NCBI GenBank assembly: GCA_023014485.1
Contig: JAJOZX010002575.1
Coordinates: forward strand, 42,501 to 106,500
Reading direction: 5' to 3'
DNA: 64,000 nt
From: Bathynomus jamesi
Lineage: Eukaryota > Arthropoda > Malacostraca > Isopoda > Cirolanidae
Below, one piece after another: positions 53,898 to 63,500 of this stretch. A program made the translations under genes and the position numbers. A model generated the notes under the pieces. It was not told the origin of the DNA. It worked only from the letters and a program-made list of their open reading frames with translations, and made no database searches. Position 1 is the stretch's first letter. Every line of letters begins with the position of its first letter.

Positions 53898-54170
53898 GTC
53901 CGATGAGGATTTGACACGTGTTATACAATCTTTTGAAGAATCTCGTGTCATGAACACGGAGGATATACTGATCAGTCAGCAATGTCACACATCCTCCACC
54001 ATGGACCTGTACGTCTCCCCGGAATTGTATGAAGAAAGTGACACTGCAGCATTAACCGCAATTAGTCTTTTTAACGCGATTGACCGTGATGAATTATTTC
54101 CAACGCAAACCGTTGAAGATATTTGCAGTGACGCTCCTTACAATCCGACGCAAGGGACTACCATAGAAAT
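53898..54170 (+). CDS. candidate PolB 5' exon 2A fused to exon 1B
   Basis: The acceptor CCTTTAAG precedes 53898. The frame reads SDEDLTRVIQSFEESRVMNT, then, at the duplication junction near 53990, runs in frame into a second copy of exon 1 (MDLYVSPELYEESDT at 54001), ending at donor AT|GTAAGT (54171). Length 273 nt, a multiple of three, so phase is kept. An acidic, soluble-looking peptide with no known domain. Confidence 0.5.
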
Positions 54171-54430
54171 GTAAGTGTCTATAATTCGATTTTATATATA
54201 TATGGAGAGTTGTAGTATCTCGTCAAATAGATACTCGTCAAATCGAAATTTTTTTTTTTATGGCAATCAATGTTATTTGGTTTTACTTCTTATCCCCATT
54301 ATGCTAAAATCGAAATTTTTTATGGTATCAATGTTATTCCTCTTAAATGAACCAAAGATATCTTCACATAATGGGGATCTGCCTGTATACTCTGTATATG
54401 TTTTAAAAGAATGAACATTATTCCTTTAAG

Positions 54431-54532
54431 GTCCGATGAGGATTTGACACGTGTTATACAATCTTTTGAAGAATCTCGTGTCATGAATACGGAGGATATA
54501 CTGATCAGTCAGCAATGTCACACCGAAATAAT
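54431..54532 (+). CDS. candidate PolB 5' exon 2B
   Basis: Acceptor CCTTTAAG, the frame SDEDLTRV through SQQCHTEI, and donor AT|GTAAGT at 54533. The length of 102 nt keeps phase. It leaves two bases of a codon, matching the single base offered by the acceptor at 60573 ahead of PolB. Confidence 0.5.
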
Positions 54533-54657
54533 GTAAGTGTTTTTCGATCTTTTTAGGGTAAGAAGACAAATATATTTTCATAAATTTATTAAATGAAAGA
54601 AATCAGTACAATAACCAACTACAGAATATACCGTTACACAATATACGAACAAAAACA

Positions 54658-55140
54658 TTATACTATACAACGAGTACGTACAATTGGAAAACGGATTTTT
54701 ATCTGTCTGCATACCATTTCATCGTTTCGGCGAGTGTGACACGGGTCAAATAAATTTAAAAAATTTATAAATTCTTTATCACATGACATATGCGTGAGAA
54801 ATGAGACGCAGTACATTCCGCAAACATTACTAAAATATCCTTGTATACGAAATGGGTTCCATACAACTTCGGGAATATGTAACTGAGCGAGAAATTTTAC
54901 AATAATAGGGTCACTCCAGGGTTGAGTACCGAGTGAATCAAAATAGTACAGGCGCTGTCTATTTTTAAAATAGACAGCGATCCAGTGAATCCCTTCATTA
55001 CCGATGACATCTGTGTTCACAATAAGACTACCGCATTCTCGCGTACTTGGCAAACTCAATGTTTCATTCTTCGCAAACACTCCGATAAATTTGGAACGTG
55101 TGACTCGTTCCATTACTTTCTGAAGTGTATTAGCATCCAT
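54658..55140 (-). CDS. adenain-type cysteine protease (Polinton PRO), 160 aa
   Basis: An intact frame with the adenovirus-protease fold signature. His52 sits in GIHWIAVYF, Asp68 in YYFDSLG, Gln100 in FRIQGYF and Cys107 in SNVCGMYC, the expected His-acidic-Gln-Cys order. Its role in Polintons is maturation of capsid precursors in virus-like particles. It starts 2 bp downstream (minus-strand sense) of the stop of the capsid gene, suggesting co-transcription. Length is close to usual for the family. High confidence in family, function by homology only. Confidence 0.88.
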   Translation of the reverse strand: MDANTLQKVMERVTRSKFIGVFAKNETLSLPSTRECGSLIVNTDVIGNEGIHWIAVYFKNRQRLYYFDSLGTQPWSDPIIVKFLAQLHIPEVVWNPFRIQGYFSNVCGMYCVSFLTHMSCDKEFINFLNLFDPCHTRRNDEMVCRQIKIRFPIVRTRCIV

Positions 55141-55141
55141 T

Positions 55142-56494
55142 TTAAAAGTCAGTGATAACGCTCCTAAATCTATCTACTTCTATTAGGGCTTGCGATTCGA
55201 GATATACTAGTACACTAATAGGAGCGTCTATAGGCTTGGCGAATTCCAGCCGCACTGAGATGTTTCCGCTCTGCTGTGGGGTTAAATGGGTATTTACGCT
55301 AGCAGATAAGTCAGGTGTAATGTCAAACGGATAAAGGTTAAATTGATCAATGAATTCTTCCTGCGTTACCCCATTACCAAGCTCATCACAATCACCTGCA
55401 ATATGGGTCAGATTACTATAGGCTCTGGCACAAAGAGGTAACACAGCGTCTGATGAATAGTCCGTACCCATTGTTCCACCCAAAGCAGTGCCATTAACGT
55501 ATAGAGTTATATTTTTAAGTCCGAAATTCTCGAATTTAAAGGCACTCTTTTTATATTTTCCATTCACCGAAGCATGGTCCTGCATACCGATTAATATCCT
55601 TTTAGGAAGATTTCCCAGGGCAATGTTTTCTATCTGCTTCGATGCCAACCCTGCAGGAACCGTATATAGTTTGATTTGCACTCTGTTAATAGGATATTTC
55701 ACTGTAGCGTTTAGTAAATTTTTCTCAATTTCTAGTTGTTTTGGTGAACTTAATTTCACTCGCCGTACGCGGAGGTATGTGTCCATAATGTGAACCACAA
55801 CGGGCTTTGCACCCTCCTCTTGATCAGCATCCAGATTTAAGCAGATCTCAGGACTCGTGCGGGTGAGCTTTATTTTCATATCCACCCCGTTGACAAGCAA
55901 CTTCTCCTGGAAAGTGAAATCTGTGTGCAACCGTCCAAAACACTCGTATATTTTCTTTTTAGAATTTTTAAATTTGTCCTTTATACTACTTTCATCTTTA
56001 GTTTGATAATATCCCTCGGCACTTAAAAAGGTAGCCTTCGCTTCTTTGGAAAAGTTGAGGACATTTTCCAGATAGGCTCGTAGATGATAGTACCCCGTGC
56101 CTGCCGATATGTTGGTCTGATTTAAATATACGTCACACTGGTTGAATATGGAGTGCAGAAAGTTTGTTTCAGGGTATACAGCATATTTGTCATCGCAGAC
56201 CGTTCCATCAGAATGGGCTATACGTAGCTTAGCGTACATGTGCACACAGCTTGGATCAAAAAAGTAAGGGCCTGAGCTGGGTATCACGAATTCTATAGGT
56301 GCACTCGGGGAACTAATTGTGTTTAAAGGGTTAATTGTAATAAAGTCACTGTGCTCAATAGAAACTTGGGTTGGAGGCAGCTCAAAAAGGGACAGCTCCG
56401 ATTTACAGCATTGTGAACTACATGGGTGGATGAAGCGTGCCATGGCGAAATAGTGACTCCTCTCTCGACAAGTGGTAAACAAACTATGATTCAT
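55142..56494 (-). CDS. candidate Polinton major capsid protein, up to 450 aa
   Basis: An uninterrupted frame. The probable start is Met18 (56443), as MARFIHP; the upstream 17 codons look non-conserved. It has beta-rich patterns throughout (YFFDPSCVHMYAKLRI, HSIFNQCDVYLNQTNIS, YYHLRAYLENVLNFS) known from a widespread Polinton protein family, annotated in nematodes as F54H12.2-like and thought to be the double jelly-roll capsid protein. The C-terminus carries a second beta-rich half (GNISVRLEFAKPIDAPISVL). Positioned between protease and the small basic gene, as capsid genes are in these elements. Assignment major versus other capsid subunit is inference. Confidence 0.7.
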   Translation of the reverse strand: MNHSLFTTCRERSHYFAMARFIHPCSSQCCKSELSLFELPPTQVSIEHSDFITINPLNTISSPSAPIEFVIPSSGPYFFDPSCVHMYAKLRIAHSDGTVCDDKYAVYPETNFLHSIFNQCDVYLNQTNISAGTGYYHLRAYLENVLNFSKEAKATFLSAEGYYQTKDESSIKDKFKNSKKKIYECFGRLHTDFTFQEKLLVNGVDMKIKLTRTSPEICLNLDADQEEGAKPVVVHIMDTYLRVRRVKLSSPKQLEIEKNLLNATVKYPINRVQIKLYTVPAGLASKQIENIALGNLPKRILIGMQDHASVNGKYKKSAFKFENFGLKNITLYVNGTALGGTMGTDYSSDAVLPLCARAYSNLTHIAGDCDELGNGVTQEEFIDQFNLYPFDITPDLSASVNTHLTPQQSGNISVRLEFAKPIDAPISVLVYLESQALIEVDRFRSVITDF

Positions 56495-56517
56495 GAGATC
56501 AATGTCCTTAGCTTATA

Positions 56518-56906
56518 TCAGTCAAAAAAGTGGTCAACCATAGGTTTCATTCGCTTACAGCACTTCTTTTTTGATAGCCTTTTACGTTTAATACCACGTG
56601 ACCCCTTCTTCTTCCGGGCAGCCCTCTTCTTCTTCTTCCCGCCACCACGCATTTTTCTCTTTGCATCTTTGATGATTTCGTCCCGTGTACGCTTTAAATG
56701 TTTTTTTAGAGCTTCTTTAGGTTTAGCCCCGGCCAATATGTCTTCTGCAGTGTTAATACCTGATTGTAGCGCTTTCCTTCCAAGGTATCTGGCCCCCTCT
56801 TCAGCAAAGGAACAGCCGTACGTAGTATGGATGAAAAAATGGACCCAAGTCCACTACCGCGCTGGTATCTCACCCCTCGATAGACGGTGAAAGGCTTTCT
56901 ATCCAT
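56518..56906 (-). CDS. small basic pX-like protein, split by one base
   Basis: Two overlapping frames. The first (56706-56906) starts MDRKPFTVYRGVRYQRGSGL, with a Gly-rich hydrophobic stretch (FSSILRTAVPLLKRG). The second (56518-56736) is extremely Lys/Arg-rich (KKKKRAARKKKGSRGIKRKR). The frames meet in a run of five C (minus-strand G) near 56795, where one base difference would make them continuous. The layout of N-terminal glycine-rich segment and basic tail resembles adenovirus-like core/pX proteins that bind DNA and the capsid. Not written out as a joined protein here. Confidence 0.6.
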
Positions 56907-57763
56907 TATAACTCAGTGCGTCGAAAGTGTAGCTTCACTGTTAAGCTCCCGTTACCGAATGGGAAGTTTTCACCCTCAATCGTTCTTATATATATTGAGA
57001 TATTGGTTATTAAATTAGTTGCGACATTCACATAATGGGGTCTGTCATATGTAATACTCAAACTCCTTCCTCTATGGTTGGGGATGTGAGCAATGCGCAG
57101 CAGGCGTGCCTGGGTATCCCCAACAAACTGGTGCTCCACTATATTACTGTAAATATAGCACATGTCTGGGGACCTTTCAGCCAATTTCTCCATCTTCAAT
57201 TGATACATTAATCTGGACAAGTCATGCTGTGTCTCGTGAAATGTGTCTCTTTGGAAGGCTGCGCTATATCGGCCATTGGTTAGAATTTGGAACTTTCTAT
57301 GGTCTTTAATACGTCTGTTAGTCTTTGATTTTAGGATTAGTGTATGTGCAGGGTTGTTTACGATTTCGTATACTAAATCATTCGTAAGGTTTGAGTTTCT
57401 TAAACTTACGTTTAAGCCTCTCACAACATCCTCGGCCGAACCATATTGACCCGGTCCTAGTCTTACTTCTGTACTGTAATACCGTGCAACCTTAGTCCGA
57501 GCGATACGCATAGTTTCATCCATAGCTACCCCAGCTTTTTCACACTCGTCAATGTCTCTAAGAATCGTAAAAACGGGCTCTTTATGTTCAATATTTAAAA
57601 AGATGGTGTCCAGCTGAATTTCGCATATCCCCACCTCATACGAATCACGACCCAATTCAATGTGCTTGTGGAGCTCTGTTACAAAGTTGGCTAGTGTGTT
57701 GTTAGGGTGTACAGACAGGGACGAGGAGGACGGGAGTGTGACGTAGAAATGGTTAGGAGCCAT
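56906..57763 (-). CDS. candidate Polinton penton/minor capsid protein, 285 aa
   Basis: An intact frame starting MAPNHFYVTLPSSSSLSVHP and NNTLANFVTELHKHIEL, then YEVGICEIQLDTIF. Polinton minor capsid proteins typically start this way. The C-terminal third is beta-rich (LITNISIYIRTIEGENFPF). A single jelly-roll fold is expected from the family. It abuts the basic protein gene (stop at 56906) and follows the integrase at 57776, consistent with one minus-strand transcription unit. Confidence 0.7.
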   Translation of the reverse strand: MAPNHFYVTLPSSSSLSVHPNNTLANFVTELHKHIELGRDSYEVGICEIQLDTIFLNIEHKEPVFTILRDIDECEKAGVAMDETMRIARTKVARYYSTEVRLGPGQYGSAEDVVRGLNVSLRNSNLTNDLVYEIVNNPAHTLILKSKTNRRIKDHRKFQILTNGRYSAAFQRDTFHETQHDLSRLMYQLKMEKLAERSPDMCYIYSNIVEHQFVGDTQARLLRIAHIPNHRGRSLSITYDRPHYVNVATNLITNISIYIRTIEGENFPFGNGSLTVKLHFRRTEL

Positions 57764-57775
57764 GTTGCATACTAT

Positions 57776-58824
57776 TTAAGCTTCATTATTGCATCAGCTT
57801 TTATATAGGTGTTGAAGCTTTCTGGGTACCCTAGCCATTTCACCAGGTACATTTTTCTCTTTCCTGAACCTTTGCTTCCTAAAATTTTCTCAATTTTAAA
57901 CACATTTTTTTAAATTAAACGCAACTTTCTGCAATTCCTCGCGGTAAAAACCTCCTGAGATTTCTTCCCCATTCAAATCTTCAATGTAATACATCATTAT
58001 CTCACCTTTAGGTCTCATAGCCCTAACTTTAAAAATCTCGCGTGTCCATCCTTGCTCAAAACCCTTTGCGAATTTATTCCCCGAACGCGACAGCCTTACA
58101 TAATCATTGATTTTGAAGCGCGCAGAGTGTGGTGGTGGTGGTGATCCATCTCTTCTCGGAGCGTACCTCTTTCTAAAACTTCGTTAGGTGTTGTCCCAAT
58201 CGTGCGATGGTGTGAGCGGTTGTAGGATGATGCCAATGATTCCAGAATGTCTAGAAATCTGTATGTGTTTTTATGTGTAAAATAACGGTGCATGCGTTCC
58301 TTTATGGTGCGCTGAACTCTTTCAGCTAAAGAAGCCTTATGTATAGAATTGGTTGTGTAATAGCTGATATTAAACTCTGTCAACATGTTCTGAAAAGCAC
58401 GGCCTATAAATTCCTTCCCCATATCCGTACAAAAATAGCCAGGAACCCTGTTTTCTTTTAACATTAGCGTTTTGGTGGCTTTAGCAACTGTTTCAGGTGA
58501 TTTATTTTTAGAGGAACTAGCCACAGATATCTAGAGAATACGTCTATTATGAATAGAATGTAGCGGTAACCATCGTTATACACAGAATATCTTTGCATGT
58601 CTGTTAAATCTGCTTGCCAAATAGAATCAATCGAGGAAGCCGTTGTCTTGGCTGTTTTAAACCTTTTTCTCACAGGCTTATGAAGCGTATAAGCGTCCTG
58701 CTCCCTCAAAAATCTTTCAACATCTTTTTTTTACTCCGTAAACACTTCTGTACAGTCTATCTACGCCGCCGTAAGAGGATGGGTTAGAAACGTCATAATA
58801 GCGTTTAGTTAATACGTTAGCCAT
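57776..58824 (-). CDS. Polinton integrase with C-terminal chromodomain (three 1-nt frame breaks)
   Basis: Reading the minus strand: N-terminal part near 58824-58730 (YYDVSNPSSYGGVDRLYRSV), a retroviral-type catalytic core with IWQADLTDMQ (first Asp), YFCTDMGKEF (second Asp) and SLAERVQRTIKERMHRYFT (Glu), then a linker (RLSRSGNKFAKGFEQGW). A chromodomain follows at 57776-57905 (MYLVKWLGYPESFNTYIKA). The three frame breaks fall in homopolymers: A8 near 58730, A5 near 58530 and A7 near 57910 (minus-strand sense), each explainable by one base. Integrase joins the element to chromosomal DNA; the chromodomain may guide targeting. Confidence 0.85.
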
Positions 58825-58858
58825 TTGCGTATTTTAGAGGCACGTGGGTAGGGTTGGT

Positions 58859-59540
58859 TTAACCTCTTCTTCTCCTCTTCAAAGGTGTTACCGCCGGGGG
58901 TGACGGCGTCTTCAATTGTGTCACATGCGTTGCATGTTCCAAGTCTTTTAACCTGTTCAGATTTCCTATCAACGTTTTAGGGACATTTATTTGTTGTAGT
59001 CTTGCTTTAATATGCTTCCATCCTGATGGTGATGGCCTATCCCACTTTCTCACAGATCATGGACAATGTCTACGATATTCGATCCCTGTACCTTTGATCC
59101 TTCCACAATGAGCTCGCCTGTATCGGTCCATTGTGGCTGGATCCTCATTCAATAGATTATAAAGACTTAAGCCTTTACTCATCAATGTATGTGGGAGGGT
59201 GCTTTTTAATACATGTTCGATATGTTGTGTGGCTAATCTTTTTGGTTGGTCAGCTGTATCGTCGGGCTCAGATCCTATCGCCATGTCCATCGTCCCCCGT
59301 GCTGTGCCTAATAACCACAGGAATCTCTGTAGGGCTCTTATAATTTTCGTACTCGTGAAGAAATTTCTGCAGAGCTTCTTGGTATAAGATTATTTTCTCA
59401 TCAGGTGTTTTTTCACTGTTTAATAGAGCTAGCAATTCGCTTTCCATTCTTTTAAGTCTGCTTTTACGGGGATCTAGATCCGTGTCTGGATTCCTTTGCA
59501 GTGAAGCCTACACCTCGTGGGGAATCACTACCACTTTCTT
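58859..59540 (-). pseudogene. conserved Polinton protein of unknown function, broken
   Basis: Frames in order on the minus strand: near 59540-59300 LKRMESELLALLNSEKTPDE, 59290-59057 with KRLATQHIEHVLKSTLPHTL and SKGLSLYNLLNEDPATMDRY, and 59053-58859 with RKWDRPSPSGWKHIKARLQQ and INVPKTLIGNLNRLK. The segment with a Pro-x-Gly-Trp pattern after an NIVDIVHDL-like stretch (in another frame near 59075) is a recurring feature of Polinton hypothetical proteins. Function unknown. An acidic-basic, mostly helical protein with a KRRRRG C-terminus. Confidence 0.55.
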
Positions 59541-59648
59541 CATTATATTAATCTAGTCAGTAAAGGACCCAAAACTGAAAATAAGATGGGGAGAAATGAC
59601 CCTCCTGTTTGGACAATAATTCGTTTTTTCTTCGCTACAGTTTGACTT

Positions 59649-59858
59649 TTACGAGCGTATTATGTTCTTGTAGCGGCGTAGGCGAGCCTTCTGATGGGTT
59701 TTCATTGATACATTGCAATTTATAACGTTAAGACAGATTTCACAGATGCATTTTAAAAAGTCGGCGTCGATATTTTTAATAAACATCTGCTGCATTGCCC
59801 GGGGCAGTCGATGATAAATTTTTATTAATTCACGGTATTTCTTTAGTCTCTTTGTCAT
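59649..59858 (-). CDS. small conserved Polinton ORF, 69 aa
   Basis: MTKRLKKYRELIKIYHRLPR, followed by CICEICLNVINCNVSMKTHQ. A small basic helical protein with a Cys cluster that recurs next to the ATPase in Polintons. Overlaps the end of the ATPase gene by 4 bp (ATGA-type overlap), suggesting coupled expression. Function unknown. Confidence 0.6.
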   Translation of the reverse strand: MTKRLKKYRELIKIYHRLPRAMQQMFIKNIDADFLKCICEICLNVINCNVSMKTHQKARLRRYKNIIRS

Positions 59859-60491
59859 TCTGGAATATACACCGTTTCAGGCTCGTTTGGAAATATATTC
59901 GTTCGCAGAAGCACTCTAAACGTGTTTCGCGGATGAAGGTCGCAAAGCAAATATCCGTAACGCGTGCTTGTAGCTTCTTTATAAACTTCCAAAAACTCCT
60001 TACCCTGATTCGGGAACATTTGATTGGCTAATACCCCAATTTGTGATACATCTCTACGTTGCGCGAATAAGACTAGATATTGCGTATTTAACGACACATC
60101 GCGCATGTATCTATTTTTGAAAAATAGATTCTGATTGATGAAGAACACGCTTATGTTAAGATGGTGGGAGAATACTGTAAATGTCTCGGCAAACGTTTTA
60201 TCCATCTCCAACATGAGATCGTCAATTACAATGATTGTATGTTCATTTCCCTTTAACGAATTAACGTCATATACGCCTTTGTGGAACAAAATCATCTTGG
60301 TACTCGTTGAACACTGATTGATACGTCGAATAGCACCATATAACTTTATGCACAAATTTCGAGAACATCTCTCCCTTTTCTTTAATGATTTTAAGCATAA
60401 ACACAGTTTTACCACATCCTGTAGGTCCAGATATAATACATGTGGATGGGCTCGTGAATCTGAATTTTTCTACAGAGTCCATTTCTAACAC
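59855..60491 (-). CDS. packaging ATPase (FtsK/HerA-type), one frame break
   Basis: Starts MLEMDSVEKFRF and carries the Walker A motif GPTGCGKT at residues 22-29 in the first frame (60267-60491). The second frame (59855-60415) has Walker B IIVIDDLM, then HHLNISVFFINQNLF, a sensor-like segment, and QRRDVSQIGVLANQMFP. The break near 60275-60285 is a single-base change. In Polintons this ATPase is thought to pump genomic DNA into capsids. Sixth of the minus-strand block; its start is about 80 bp from the divergent PolB acceptor at 60573. Confidence 0.85.
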
Positions 60492-60572
60492 GTCACACTC
60501 CTAAGTGGGTCATTTACAAAATATTACAAATTTTGAGTGCTGTTCCTTATATTTTGCTTTCTTCTCCCACAG

Positions 60573-63500
60573 AACCGTGAATGACGATGAGGTAGAGCAC
60601 CCTATCATTGACATTACGGATGACCTCGACGACAGTGTAGTTGTGATCTCCTCCCCTGCCAACGAACCCTCACCAGCGATACCGGTAGCACGTCCAAAGC
60701 GGAGGTGTGAGAACCCCACGTCAGGTATAAAGCGCCCGAAATACGCGCCTGTTGCAGCGGTAATAGATCCCCAACCCTCAACCTCTTACGCAACAAGCCC
60801 CCCAGCAGCACCCACCTCCAGCTAATATATCCCCTTATTCATCCGCCGCCCCCCGTTCTGTTAAGTCTACAATAATAGATCCCCAACCCTCAACCTCCTA
60901 CGCAACAGGCCCCCCATAAGCACCACCTTCCGCTAATATATCCACTAATTCATCCGCCACAGTTGCCCCCCGTTCTGTTGAGGATGGTATAACGCTCGAA
61001 TTGGTGCGATCCGCAGCCCCCACCCCAGCCTTGACTAGAAATCGGTATAGAGTCAGGGTCGACCCAAGAGCCATGTATAGCAATGGAATTGAGCGCGGGC
61101 TACGCCGGGTTGTACAGCGTATTATAGAGTTTGCTCTTCAGAATCGCGACGAGCGTGAAGTCAGGACGAGTCTGTCCTTTGGATTCGGGTCAGATGACGG
61201 TGATGTAGACGATTATTGGGTGATAGTGCCATTTAGACGTTTGGCGGCTGAAGATGTAGAATATACAGTGCCCGCGAAAAGTATCCGATCACCCTTGAAA
61301 TTTGTATTTTTTACATAAAAAACAATGTTTAAATGTATACTAACCTTATATTAGTATTTTGTCATCTGTCCTTTGGTTTGGATGACTTGTTCTAGACGTT
61401 TTGGCATGGATTTAATCAAGTTTTGACAAACTTCCACTGATATTTCCTTGCACCATACCTTTTTGATGGCCTCTTGTAATTTTTCGACTGAGCCAGTGTC
61501 GTGGCATTCAACCTTATTTTTTATTATTAGCCACAGATTTTCTATCGGATTGAGATCTGGACTATTACCAGGCCAATCCAAAATATCAAATTTATTGTCA
61601 GTAATCCATTTTGTCACTATTTTGGCCCTGTGACATGGTGCACCATCATGCATGTATGTTTTTGTCCTTTGGATTGCCATTGCCATTAGAAGTTTATCCT
61701 GTAGCATTGCTAAATACCGTGCACCATTCATAGTTGTGTTCTTCGGAAGAAAATATAAGTTTCCACGCCCATAGTAACCGAAACAACCCCAAACCATCAC
61801 ACTTGGAGGGTGTTTCATTGTCTTTAGGGTGTATTTAGGGTCCATCCTATTTGAGCCAATAGGCCGGCGAACCTTTTTTGGACAACTTCTGAATGTCAAA
61901 AATGTCGACTCATCGCTAAATAAAACCTTCTTCCAGTCATCAACAGTCCAATGAATGTATTTTTTACAAAATGCGACACGTTTTTTACGCATTTTTTCAT
62001 TAATGAACGGTTTCTTAGCAGCATGGCGAGATGGTAATCAGAGTTCTTTTTGGAGCCGCTCCTGGATAGTTCGTTCAGAAACACCAGATAACAAATTATT
62101 CATATTAAATTTTATTTCTTTCGCAGTTATTGTTGGGTTTTTCAATACTAAACGTTTCATAAGTTTGTCTGTTCGCGAATTTGTTTTTCTCGGTCTGCCA
62201 GATCGTTTTTTAGGGACTGGCGTGGTTAGGCCACCATTGTTCTTAGCCCGTGAAACCCATAAATTAACGGTACTTTGGGATATGTTTAATTCCTTAGCTA
62301 TCTGTCTCTGTTATTTCCCACATGCATGCAAAGCAACAATAGCACCTCGACAATCACTCTTAAGTTGTTTTTAGCACACATTATATATAAATTTTATTTA
62401 CACCACTTTCTGTAAAAAAAAAAAAAATCAAGAAATTTACACAAACAGTGAAATCTGACAAATTTGAGACACAGCCACCCGCAACGAAGGCTACCAGAAC
62501 ACTAATTTGAGAATGCGTTGATAGCTCTCATATCAGCGAGCAACCTCAAAGTTACCAGATGTCGCTAGAACAAATAGAAAGTGAATTACGTGTCTCTGAA
62601 TATTAAGGGAAAATATTGTATTTTCTTGAGTGATCGGATACTTTTCGCGGGCACTGTATATTAGGACGTATAATGCAAGCCGTCCAAAGTAGTATAGCCT
62701 TCAATATGGACAACTTCACGGTAAATATTGACCGTGTATTCCGTGTTGCGGGTCATAGTGCCATACCGTATACTCTTAACTTCAATTCTCCGACTATTTA
62801 CCGAAAGCATATACACGTCGATCGTGGTTGCGGCTTTATAGCAGTACTCTTAGCACGTATGTTTACTGTACAAAATACACGGACTCAAAAATTTGGCTGC
62901 CTACGGTCGTGGAGCGTGCCCGTAAACTAGCTGTAGACTGTGAACTTGAATTGACTGTAATATGGGTCCTGAAGAGCTGAGAAGGGTAGAACAGGAAATG
63001 AATGTCCGCGTAGTTGTATTTGGGTTGGATGATCGTCGTAGGACTGTGTATGTTTTTAAAAGCTGTGTGAGAGATCGTACAAGACCCCTACTTATTTTAG
63101 GATTGTCAGAGACAACGTATCTCCCCATCCGTAATATAAGGTGGCTTTACGCGAATTATGACAAAAGTCGAAAATATGGGAGACATCATGATTTGTGTAA
63201 GGGGTGCCTCGAGTTTGCGGATGATATAGTGAGACATTGTAAAGAATGTCACATGGTATGTGAGCAGTGTAAAAGCACCAAATGTGAAAGCCGTGTAGTT
63301 GAAGCTGAGAAGAGAGACTGTGATGTGTGTAGACGCACATTTTTCAATAATAGTTGTTTTGATTTCCATAAATCAATTGGCACGTGCAGGAAAATGAGAA
63401 TCTGTGAATGTGGTATGTTTCACACAATGGATAATTGGGGAAATTTAAGCACAAGTGTGACGTAATTCACTGTCCTACATGCCAGGAGGAATATAAGGCG

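Larger units (their letters stand above)
61266..62656 (-). mobile_element. Tc1-type transposon inserted in PolB, TA duplication
   Basis: Perfect inverted ends CAGTGCCCGCGAAAAGTATC and its complement, flanked by TA at 61264-61265 and 62657-62658. 1391 bp long, the usual size for Tc1 elements. The transposase is on the minus strand. Confidence 0.92.
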
